From Dialister sp. CAG:486 (GTDB lineage Bacteria > Bacillota > Negativicutes > Veillonellales > Dialisteraceae): a DNA stretch of 13,163 nt. The notes beneath the pieces were generated by a model, which saw only the letters and a list, made by a program, of their open reading frames with translations, was not told the DNA's origin and ran no database searches. Of the stretch, positions 7,981 through 13,163 are shown in pieces (the first letter of the stretch is position 1; every line of letters begins with the position of its first letter). The stretch covers positions 1-13,163 of the forward strand of contig FR879620.1 of the NCBI GenBank assembly GCA_000434475.1, written 5' to 3'. The translations under genes were made by a program, and so were the position numbers.

Positions 7981-7989
7981 CGTGGGGAA
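7822..7989 (+). repeat. 168-bp direct repeat, copy 2
   Basis: Partner of 7150-7317. Here the block joins the left REP-like element directly. In copy 1 about 40 extra bases sit between two GATCTTTG words, so copy 2 looks like the product of a deletion between those words. Confidence 0.9.
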
Positions 7990-8053
7990 GGATCGCCTCA
8001 CATCGTCTTTCATACCGTCTTTCATAACGCCAGAAATGTCAGGCAAATTAAAG

Positions 8054-8099
8054 CAAGGAGCTGTGAAGAAATGAATCCTCATTTCTTCACAGCTCCTTG
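8054..8099. terminator. Intrinsic terminator after rsmG
   Basis: A perfect 21-bp stem (8054-8074 with 8079-8099) and a four-base loop ATCC. It begins one base after the rsmG stop codon. The minus-strand tail (CTTTAATTTG) is only moderately T-rich, but the stem is very stable. It could also stop transcription arriving from the repeat region. Confidence 0.82.
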
Positions 8100-8100
8100 T

Positions 8101-8811
8101 TTATTCTCCGATGATCGGCTTTTTTTCTGCGATGCCTACTTTTCTTGGATAGGTCTTGGGACAGGGCGCGGTCTTTCTGATATAGAGGATCACGCGCTGG
8201 TCGCCGGCGGGGAGGGTGAGCTCCTTCTTTTCCTCGAGCGTGCCATGGAGCTCACGCAGGATACGGCCTGCCTGCTTGAGCTCCTCTTCCGCGCCGGGGC
8301 CTTTCATGGCGCAGAAGACACCGCCTACCTTGACGAAGGGCATCGCCCACTCTGAGATCACGGGCATCGCCTTCACGGCTCTGGCGGTGACGACGTCGAA
8401 GGATTCACGGGTCTTTCTGCGGCGGCCGCCCTCTTCTGCACGGATGTGGACGCACTTCACATTCCGGATGCCCAGCTCGCGGCAGGCATCCTCGATGAAG
8501 GTGAGCTTCTTCTGGATGGAGTCCACGAGCACCACGTACATGTCGGGACGCAGGATCGCGAGCGGCACGCCGGGAAATCCGGCGCCTGTCCCAAGGTCAA
8601 GTACGCGGCCATTCTGCGGAAAATAGGCCGGGTCATAGACGGTCATGGAGTCATACATGTTCTTGATGAGACTCTCTTCCCCGTCTTTGATGCCGGTGAG
8701 ATTCACTTTCTTGTTCATGGCCATCAGCATGGCATTGTACTCTGTCATTTTTCTCGCCGCGTCCTCATTCGCTGCGAGACCCAGAGCTTCCATCATTTCT
8801 GCAACTGTCAT
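8101..8811 (-). CDS. rsmG: 16S rRNA (guanine527-N7)-methyltransferase RsmG
   Basis: Transfers a methyl group from S-adenosylmethionine to N7 of G527 in 16S rRNA of the 30S subunit. Loss of this enzyme is known to give low-level streptomycin resistance in several bacteria. Visible family features: NLTG (37-40), the AdoMet-binding loop LDLGTGAGFPGVPLAI (71-86, with GTGAGFPG at 74-81), the acidic end of strand 2 in LVDSIQKK (Asp 97), and FDVVTARAV near 139-147. At 236 residues the length is standard. The ATG is preceded by AAAGGGA at good spacing. The order mnmE-mnmG-rsmG on one strand is the classical arrangement near the Firmicutes origin of replication. Here rsmG is separated from mnmG by 298 bases of repeats and ends in its own strong terminator. 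Confidence 0.97.
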   Translation of the reverse strand: MTVAEMMEALGLAANEDAARKMTEYNAMLMAMNKKVNLTGIKDGEESLIKNMYDSMTVYDPAYFPQNGRVLDLGTGAGFPGVPLAILRPDMYVVLVDSIQKKLTFIEDACRELGIRNVKCVHIRAEEGGRRRKTRESFDVVTARAVKAMPVISEWAMPFVKVGGVFCAMKGPGAEEELKQAGRILRELHGTLEEKKELTLPAGDQRVILYIRKTAPCPKTYPRKVGIAEKKPIIGE

Positions 8812-8852
8812 TTTGATTTCCCTTTCAAAATTACTTGAGAATGGTGATATAT

Positions 8853-8880
8853 GGGTTCAGGGTTTAGGGTTCAGGGTTAG
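8853..8880 (+). repeat. Four tandem heptamers GGGTT(C/T)(A)
   Basis: GGGTTCA, GGGTTTA, GGGTTCA, GGGTTAG in perfect seven-base register, about 40 bases upstream of the rsmG start codon. Related heptamer runs lie at 11105-11170, 11363-11376 and, on the other strand, 11662-11685. Confidence 0.8.
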
Positions 8881-8963
8881 CCCGTGGGGCGTCCCTTGAT
8901 TGCGCTTGAAAGTCTCTCGCTCACTCTAGTTAGGAGTGGTGGTGCGGCGCATAAAAATCAGAA

Positions 8964-8991
8964 GCGCCGCGAAGTATAAATAGGGCGATGC
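8964..8991 (+). repeat. 28-base dispersed repeat GCGCCGC-AGTATAAATAGGGCGATGC, copy 1
   Basis: Matches 11260-11287 at 27 of 28 positions. An upstream GCGGCGC (8944-8950) pairs with its first seven bases around 13 bases, giving a GC-clamped hairpin. Confidence 0.8.
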
Positions 8992-9030
8992 TCGCTTGCG
9001 GTATGCAAACCGCGAATCCCGCCTTCCTCG

Positions 9031-9072
9031 GCCAACCCCCTGCCCTTCGGGCATCCCCCTTCCTGAGGAAGG
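9031..9072 (-). repeat. 42-base GC-rich hairpin repeat, copy 2
   Basis: Reverse-strand copy of 6969-7010. It contains GCCCGAAGGGC and adjoins a perfect 9-bp stem at 9055-9075. On the minus strand this is downstream of mnmG, but no T-run follows, so it is not a standard terminator. Confidence 0.6.
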
Positions 9073-9095
9073 GGGTAGATGCAGCATCAGCCTAA

Positions 9096-9116
9096 TCACT
9101 AGTCACTAGTCACTGA
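9096..9116 (+). repeat. Three tandem TCACTAG heptamers overlapping the mnmG stop
   Basis: TCACTAG, TCACTAG, TCACTGA. The third unit supplies the mnmG stop codon (complement of TCA at 9110-9112). A related seven-base series TAATCCC-TAGCCAC-TAATCCC is at 11327-11347. Confidence 0.7.
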
Positions 9117-10981
9117 TTTCCCTTCATTCGCTTCACGTAGACCATCAGGACCGACATATCCGCCGGAGAGACGCCGGAGATGCGGGAGGCCTGCCCCAGA
9201 GAGAGCGGGCGGATCTGATCGAGCTTCTGGCGGGCTTCGATGGAGATGCCGTCCAGATGAAGATAGTCGATATCTTTAGGCATCTTTTCCTTTTCCATGC
9301 GCGCTGCCTTTTGGACGGCGGCTTCCTGACGGGCGATATAGCCCTCGTACTTCACCGTGATCTCCATCTCCTCGACGGCCTCCGGATCGAAGACGGGGCA
9401 GCCAAGGACATCGACCATGGTCTGGTAGGTCATCTCGGGACGCTTTAAGATCTTATCCGCGCCGATGCCTGTCGTGAGCGGAGCAGAGCCGACGCTTGCA
9501 AGCGCCGCATTGACAGCCGCCTTGGGCGTGAAGCGCTTCGTCCGGATATAGGCCATCGCTTCCTCATAGGCCTTTTTGCGGGAAAGGAAATGTGCGTAGC
9601 GCTCTTCTGTCACAAGGCCGATGTCATGGCCCTTCTCGGTGAGGCGAAGATCCGCATTGTCCTGACGGAGGATCAGGCGGTACTCGCTGCGGCTGGTCAT
9701 CATGCGGTACGGTTCATTCGTCCCCTTCGTGACGAGGTCATCGATGAGCGCACCAATGTAGGCTTCGTGGCGGGCGAGGATGAAAGGCTCTTTTCCCTTG
9801 ATCTTGAGCGCCGCATTGATGCCGGCCATAAGCCCCTGTGCCGCGGCTTCCTCATAGCCGCTCGTGCCGTTTGCCTGTCCTGCGGAGTAGAGACCCGGAA
9901 GCTTCTTCACCTCGAGCGTCGGATAGAGCTGGAGCGGGTCTAAGAGGTCATACTCGATCGCATAGGCCGGACGCATGAGCTTCACATCCTCGAGCCCCGG
10001 GATGGTGCGCAGGAAGGCGTACTGCACGTCGATCGGCATGGACGTCGACATGCCCTGGACGTACATTTCATTCGTGTCAAGGCCTTCCGGCTCGATGAAG
10101 AGCTGGTGACGTTTCTTATCGGCAAAGCGGACGACCTTATCCTCAATGGACGGGCAGTAGCGCGCACCGACGCCGTGGATCTTGCCCGCATACTTCGGGG
10201 CGCGCATCAGGTTATCACGGATGATCTGGTGCGTTTCCTCATTGGTATAGGTGAGCCAGCAGTTTCGCTGATTCCTGTCCTCCCGTTCATTCATGAAGGA
10301 GAAGGCATGGTTCATCGGATCGCCCTTTTCGAGCGCCATATGATCCAGATGCAGGCTTCTGATATCGACACGGCTCGGCGTGCCGGTCTTGAAGCGGAGG
10401 ATCTTTAGCCCGTGCTTCTTCAGATTCTCTGACAGACCGACCGAGGGACGCATGCCATTCGGGCCGCCGGAGTACATCGTCTCACCGATGATGATCTCGC
10501 TGTCGAGGTACGTCCCCGTCGCCAGAATGACCGCCTTCGCGCGGTACTCTTCATGAAGCTCGGTCGTGATGCCGACGCATGCCCCGTCTTCCACGAGGAT
10601 ATCCATCACCTGCACCTGCTTCAGGTCAAGATTCTCTGTATTTTCCACCACCTTCTTCATATAGGTGTGGTACTTGTTCTTGTCCGACTGCGCGCGGAGC
10701 GCGTAGACCGCCGGCCCCTTGCCGAGATTCAGCATGCGCATCTGGATGGCTGTCGCATCGGCTGCGATGCCCATCTCGCCGCCCAGTGCATCGATCTCCT
10801 TTACAAGATGGCTCTTCCCCGGTCCGCCGATCGCCGGATTGCATGGCATCATGGCGACATTTTCCAGAGAGATCGTGGTGAGCAGCGTCTTCATCCCCAT
10901 GCGCGCTGCCGCAAGTGCCGCCTCGCAGCCTGCATGGCCTGCGCCGACGACGATCACATCATACGTATCAATGAGATACAT
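9110..10981 (-). CDS. mnmG: tRNA uridine-5-carboxymethylaminomethyl modification enzyme MnmG
   Basis: FAD-dependent partner of MnmE. The MnmE-MnmG complex adds (carboxymethyl)aminomethyl groups at C5 of the wobble uridine in certain tRNAs, using methylene-tetrahydrofolate, NADH and GTP. Visible: the FAD-binding [10 protein letters not shown] (GxGxxG at 13-18), MPCNPAIGG with the conserved Cys 47, [10 protein letters not shown] (171-180), the second conserved cysteine in RYCPSIEDK (Cys 276), and the C-terminal helical domain that binds MnmE. At 623 residues the length is normal. The start is supported by AAGGAT about six bases upstream. It has its own predicted promoter at 11053-11081, consistent with the 713-base gap that separates it from mnmE. 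Confidence 0.98.
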   Translation of the reverse strand: MYLIDTYDVIVVGAGHAGCEAALAAARMGMKTLLTTISLENVAMMPCNPAIGGPGKSHLVKEIDALGGEMGIAADATAIQMRMLNLGKGPAVYALRAQSDKNKYHTYMKKVVENTENLDLKQVQVMDILVEDGACVGITTELHEEYRAKAVILATGTYLDSEIIIGETMYSGGPNGMRPSVGLSENLKKHGLKILRFKTGTPSRVDIRSLHLDHMALEKGDPMNHAFSFMNEREDRNQRNCWLTYTNEETHQIIRDNLMRAPKYAGKIHGVGARYCPSIEDKVVRFADKKRHQLFIEPEGLDTNEMYVQGMSTSMPIDVQYAFLRTIPGLEDVKLMRPAYAIEYDLLDPLQLYPTLEVKKLPGLYSAGQANGTSGYEEAAAQGLMAGINAALKIKGKEPFILARHEAYIGALIDDLVTKGTNEPYRMMTSRSEYRLILRQDNADLRLTEKGHDIGLVTEERYAHFLSRKKAYEEAMAYIRTKRFTPKAAVNAALASVGSAPLTTGIGADKILKRPEMTYQTMVDVLGCPVFDPEAVEEMEITVKYEGYIARQEAAVQKAARMEKEKMPKDIDYLHLDGISIEARQKLDQIRPLSLGQASRISGVSPADMSVLMVYVKRMKGNQ

Positions 10982-11003
10982 GGTATCCTTCTTTCTTTGC
11001 CTC

Positions 11004-11022
11004 GCAGGAGCTCTTCTCCTGC
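11004..11022 (-). promoter_or_regulatory. Hairpin in the mnmG leader
   Basis: GCAGGAG and CTCCTGC form a 7-bp stem with a five-base loop in the predicted 5' untranslated region, about 22 bases upstream of the start codon. The ribosome-binding site itself is outside the stem. Any regulatory role is inference. Confidence 0.4.
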
Positions 11023-11052
11023 ACTTGTTGATTGCTTATATTCCAAAGTCTT

Positions 11053-11081
11053 ATTATATAAAATTTTTTCGTCCATTTCAA
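11053..11081 (-). promoter_or_regulatory. Predicted sigma-70 promoter of mnmG
   Basis: Minus strand: -35 TTGAAA (11081-11076), exact 17-base spacer, consensus -10 TATAAT (11058-11053). Transcription should start near 11046, about 65 bases before the mnmG start codon. This is the best promoter match in the window. Confidence 0.8.
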
Positions 11082-11104
11082 AGAAAGAATAGAGGAAGGT
11101 TGGC

Positions 11105-11170
11105 GGGTTCGGGGTTCGGGTTAGAGGGTTCAACAGGTTCTAAGGGTTCGGAAGGTTCAACAGGGTTGGT
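11105..11170 (+). repeat. Degenerate GGGTTCG/GGTTCAA heptamer-related run
   Basis: Two exact GGGTTCG units (11105-11118), GGTTAGA, GGGTTCA, then several spaced GGTTC words. It lies directly upstream of the mnmG promoter. Confidence 0.65.
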
Positions 11171-11178
11171 GCGGCGCC

Positions 11179-11257
11179 AGATCCTTCGACTCAGTTCTCA
11201 CTACTTTGCCTTTACATTTTCGAACATCCGACATTTCACTCCGCTCAGGATGACGAA
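11179..11257 (+). repeat. REP-like element split by an insert
   Basis: Left half AGATCCTTCGACTCA and right half CTCCGCTCAGGATGACGA would join as one REP-like hairpin (stem ATCCT/AGGAT) if about 45 bases between them were absent. The unit lies between GCGGCGC (11171-11177) and GCGCCGC (11260-11266), the arms that form a short hairpin at 8944-8970. Confidence 0.55.
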
Positions 11258-11259
11258 AT

Positions 11260-11287
11260 GCGCCGCGGAGTATAAATAGGGCGATGC
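11260..11287 (+). repeat. 28-base dispersed repeat, copy 2
   Basis: Matches 8964-8991 at 27 of 28 positions (GCGCCGCGGAG then TATAAATAGGGCGATGC). Confidence 0.8.
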
Positions 11288-11414
11288 CCCAAAGTGGCAT
11301 GTAAGTCATCAGTCACTCGAGACTCCTAATCCCTAGCCACTAATCCCTGCTTTCAAACTTCAGGGTTCGGGGTGAACACAATGAGAAATGAGAAATGGTG
11401 GTAGCGGCTTTGCC

Positions 11415-11441
11415 GAGATCCTTCGGCTCAGGATGACGAAA
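11415..11441 (+). repeat. Single REP-like hairpin
   Basis: GAGATCCTTCGGCTC then AGGATGACGAA, stem ATCCT/AGGAT around seven bases. Shares the AGAT...ATGACGA flanks of the family and is followed by GGGGCGATGCCC, also found beside the 28-base repeat. Confidence 0.65.
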
Positions 11442-11480
11442 CGGGGCGATGCCCGCTGGCTGTGAGATTAGCGGCACTCT

Positions 11481-11640
11481 CGTATCGTCATTTCGAGCGT
11501 AGTCGAGAAATCTTTCTTGCATAACGGTTATCGAAGATTGTACCCTGGTAGCATCCTCAATACCTCTCGTTTCCCGTCACCAAACATACGTCGATTTCCT
11601 GCCTGCCATAGAGATCCCTCCACTTCGGTCGGGATGACGT
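11481..11640. repeat. REP-like inverted pair 3
   Basis: Left element TCGTCATTTC...GAAATCTTT (11485-11515, stem ATTTC/GAAAT) faces right element AGATCCC...GGGATGACG (11612-11639, stem ATCCC/GGGAT). The centre is unlike that of pairs 1 and 2. Confidence 0.7.
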
Positions 11641-11661
11641 TGTGCGGTGTCCCCTTCGCGC

Positions 11662-11685
11662 AACCTGAACCCCGAACCCTGAACC
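11662..11685 (-). repeat. GGGTTCA/GGGTTCG heptamers at the mnmE 3' end
   Basis: On the minus strand GGTTCA, GGGTTCG, GGGTTCA, GGTT. The run starts 10 bases beyond the mnmE stop codon. Confidence 0.7.
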
Positions 11686-11694
11686 AGACAACCT

Positions 11695-13116
11695 TTATTT
11701 CCCCACGCAGAATCTTTCGAAGATGGAATTGATGAGCTCCTGATCCACCGTGTCTCCGGTGATCTCCCCCAGCGTATGCCACGCCTCGGTGACATCGATG
11801 GTGATGCAGTCCGCAGGCATGCCAGAGCGGATGGACTCTTCGGCGCGGCGGACGTCAGCGAGAGCTTTCTTCACCAGATCCACATGCCGCAGGTTCGTCA
11901 AGAAGAGCTCACGGCCCGCGGAGACATCCTGATGCTGAGTGATATGATGGAGCTCCTCCTCCAGCTCGGCCATGCCGCTGCCGTAGCGAGCGGAGATCGG
12001 CACGACCGGAATATCCCCGGCGAGTGCTTTCACGTCTCTCGTCTCGATCTCCTGCGGCAGGTCATACTTATTCAGGATGACAAGCGCCTTTCTTCCGCGA
12101 AGAGAGGCGAGCAGTGCGCGGTCCTCTTCCGAGAGCGGGCGAGAGCCGTCGATGACTGCCATAATGAGGTCAGCCTTCTCCATGGACTTCTTCGCGCGCT
12201 CGATGCCGATGCGCTCGATCTTGTTCTCCGTCTCACGGATGCCGGCTGTATCCATCAGGATGAGCGGCACACCGCCGATTTTGATGGCTGTATCCATCAG
12301 GATGAGCGGCACACCGCCGATCTTGATGGACTCCTCGATGGTGTCGCGCGTCGTCCCGGGAATATCCGTCACGATGGCCCGCTCCTCCTGCAAAAGCGCA
12401 TTCAAAAGGCTCGATTTCCCTGCATTCGGGCGGCCCACGATCGCCGTGCGCAGGCCATCGCGGATGATGCGCCCCTCTTCGGAGCGAGAGAGCAGCGTCC
12501 GAAGCGATGCATCGATGGCAGAAAGCCCCTCTTCGATCTCCTCATTCGTGAGATCCTCCAGGTCTTCCTCCGGATAGTCGATGGTGACTTCGAGCTTGGC
12601 GATCAGATCCTTCAGTTGGTCGCGCGAAGCACGCACGAAGGAGGAAAGCGCGCCCGAAAGATGGCTTTCTGCCTGCGAGAGCGCCGCCGCCCCCTTCGCC
12701 TCGATGATATCCATCACGGCTTCCGCCTGCGACAGGTCGAGGCGGCCATTCAGGAAGGCCCGCTTCGTGAATTCACCGCGGTGCGCGGGGACGGCCCCCT
12801 TTTCCAGAACGAGCGAGAGCGTCTGGCGGAGCGCCTCCATCGAGCCGTGGATCTGAATCTCCACGACATCCTCGCCCGTGTAGGAATGCGGCGATTTCAT
12901 GTAGACGGCGAGCCCCTCGTCCACCTGCCGATCCCCTTCCATGACACGGCCGAAATACATGCGGTACGGCTCCGCTTCATGAAAACTCTTGATCTTCTTC
13001 GTATGAAATACGCGGTCTGCGACATCCGCCGCCTGCATGCCGGAAATGCGGATGATGCCGATCCCGCCCTCGCCCGGGCTGGTCGCGATCGCCGCGATGG
13101 TAGTCTCTTCGTACAT
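11695..13116 (-). CDS. mnmE: tRNA modification GTPase MnmE, with an internal 14-residue duplication
   Basis: GTPase partner of MnmG in wobble-uridine modification. Domains: N-terminal folate-binding domain (about 1-118), helical domain, and an inserted G domain with G1 GRPNAGKSS (228-236), G2 TTR (255-257), G3 DTAG (289-292), G4 NKYD (349-352) and G5 SAR. It ends in the conserved FCVGK with the functional Cys 470. The length is 473, against about 455-460 usual. The excess is an exact 14-residue repeat, IKIGGVPLILMDTA, at 264-277 and 278-291. The first copy ends DTAI and lacks the G3 glycine; the second is followed by Gly. The insertion lies between G2 and G3 (switch region) and might disturb GTP hydrolysis, though the frame and all motifs are kept. 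The start ATG has AAGGAG about nine bases upstream. Confidence 0.96.
   Translation of the reverse strand: MYEETTIAAIATSPGEGGIGIIRISGMQAADVADRVFHTKKIKSFHEAEPYRMYFGRVMEGDRQVDEGLAVYMKSPHSYTGEDVVEIQIHGSMEALRQTLSLVLEKGAVPAHRGEFTKRAFLNGRLDLSQAEAVMDIIEAKGAAALSQAESHLSGALSSFVRASRDQLKDLIAKLEVTIDYPEEDLEDLTNEEIEEGLSAIDASLRTLLSRSEEGRIIRDGLRTAIVGRPNAGKSSLLNALLQEERAIVTDIPGTTRDTIEESIKIGGVPLILMDTAIKIGGVPLILMDTAGIRETENKIERIGIERAKKSMEKADLIMAVIDGSRPLSEEDRALLASLRGRKALVILNKYDLPQEIETRDVKALAGDIPVVPISARYGSGMAELEEELHHITQHQDVSAGRELFLTNLRHVDLVKKALADVRRAEESIRSGMPADCITIDVTEAWHTLGEITGDTVDQELINSIFERFCVGK
12244..12327 (-). repeat. 42-bp in-frame tandem duplication inside mnmE
   Basis: Units 12244-12285 and 12286-12327 differ at one position (T/C), which is synonymous (Lys AAA/AAG). 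Each encodes IKIGGVPLILMDTA. The near identity points to a recent event. A tandem duplicate of this kind could also arise from assembly error. Confidence 0.95.
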
Positions 13117-13163
13117 AGGTTGGTACTCCTTCGGAATAGGTATGCCACAATGCCAAGTGGCTA
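13117..13163 (-). promoter_or_regulatory. mnmE upstream region with a small hairpin
   Basis: Contains the mnmE ribosome-binding site (AAGGAG) and a hairpin GCCAC/GTGGC (13144-13148 with 13157-13161) whose loop also allows TTGGCA/TGCCAA pairing. The window ends here, so no promoter can be judged. Confidence 0.35.

Larger units (their letters stand above)
6461..8053. other. Repeat-rich intergenic mosaic, no credible gene
   Basis: About 1.6 kb with no convincing gene. Short open frames here read as peptides such as RHPERSRGIF, which come from palindromic repeats rather than proteins. The segment holds duplicated blocks (7150-7317 with 7822-7989; 7337-7393 with 7672-7732), two REP-like inverted pairs, a nested inverted repeat (7389-7559) and a GC-rich hairpin repeat (6969-7010). 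Extended -10-like TGTTATAAT occurs at 6706-6714 on the plus strand and, as its complement, at 6760-6768. Neither has a good -35 nor a gene downstream. Confidence 0.7.
8812..9109. other. mnmG-rsmG intergenic region, repeat-filled
   Basis: No gene. It holds four tandem GGGTT(C/T)A-type heptamers, one copy of the GCGCCGC-AGTATAAATAGGG block, the second 42-base GC-rich hairpin repeat, a perfect 9-bp stem (9055-9063 with 9067-9075), and TCACTAG heptamers at the mnmG end. I saw no convincing promoter for rsmG, so it may be read through from mnmG. Confidence 0.6.
10982..11694. other. mnmE-mnmG intergenic region, repeat-filled
   Basis: 713 bases without a gene. From the mnmG side: leader hairpin, mnmG promoter, degenerate GGGTTCG/GGTTCAA run (11105-11170), a REP-like element split by an insert (11179-11257) next to the 28-base repeat (11260-11287), a seven-base-period series (11327-11347), a single REP-like element (11415-11441), an inverted REP-like pair (11481-11640), and heptamers 10 bases from the mnmE stop. 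Confidence 0.7.

Noticed and set aside
8853..8880. Telomere-like repeat (GGGTTTA resembles a eukaryotic telomere unit)
   Set aside because: Only one of the four units has that sequence. The run is internal, next to bacterial genes, and belongs to a broader GGGTTCA/G family.
9055..9075. Perfect 9-bp GC stem as an mnmG terminator
   Set aside because: No T-run follows on the minus strand, and it belongs to the GC-rich repeat also found at 6969-7010.
9110..13148. Long open frames on the plus strand opposite mnmG and mnmE
   Set aside because: Antisense shadows of high-GC coding sequence, without ribosome-binding sites or recognisable domains.

Overview
The window most resembles the chromosome of a diderm Firmicute (class Negativicutes, e.g. 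a Dialister/Veillonella/Megasphaera relative). It combines a Firmicutes-type mnmE-mnmG-rsmG cluster with a TonB-dependent outer-membrane receptor, which requires an outer membrane. The genus is inference only. No rRNA, tRNA or CRISPR array was recognised.

Layout. (1) Positions 1-1400, plus strand: AT-rich DNA abuts the 3' part of an ECF-transporter T gene (ecfT, 5' end missing), followed by an intact ECF substrate-binding (S) gene and a strong bidirectional terminator. (2) Positions 1416-4870, minus strand: an AT-rich two-gene unit, a TonB-dependent receptor followed by a BtuF/FepB-like lipoprotein. It probably takes up an iron-siderophore, heme or corrinoid, but no permease or ATPase lies beside it. 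The receptor's signal-peptide region carries a run of eight G that puts it out of frame. A run of seven would restore a signal peptide and a receptor of about 715 residues. (3) About 4887-6460: an IS4-family insertion sequence with an intact transposase. (4) 6461-8053: about 1.6 kb without a credible gene, a mosaic of duplicated blocks, REP-like hairpins and inverted repeats. (5) 8054-13163, minus strand, GC-rich: mnmE, mnmG and rsmG. MnmE and MnmG form the enzyme complex that modifies the tRNA wobble uridine (cmnm5U/nm5U34); RsmG methylates G527 of 16S rRNA.

Main points of interest: the poly-G tract that may switch the receptor on and off; an in-frame 42-bp tandem duplication in mnmE that doubles the segment carrying the G3 motif; REP-like elements in inverted pairs whose stems co-vary; and GGGTTCA/TCACTAG-type repeats of period seven at the borders of the tRNA/rRNA-modification genes. 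The gaps mnmE-mnmG (713 bp) and mnmG-rsmG (298 bp) are filled with these repeats, whereas in many Firmicutes these genes are closely packed.

The two-gene uptake unit and the IS look like a lower-GC insertion between GC-rich segments, which suggests horizontal acquisition. I saw no clearly new multi-gene system. The candidates for novelty are the possible contingency locus and the repeat families.
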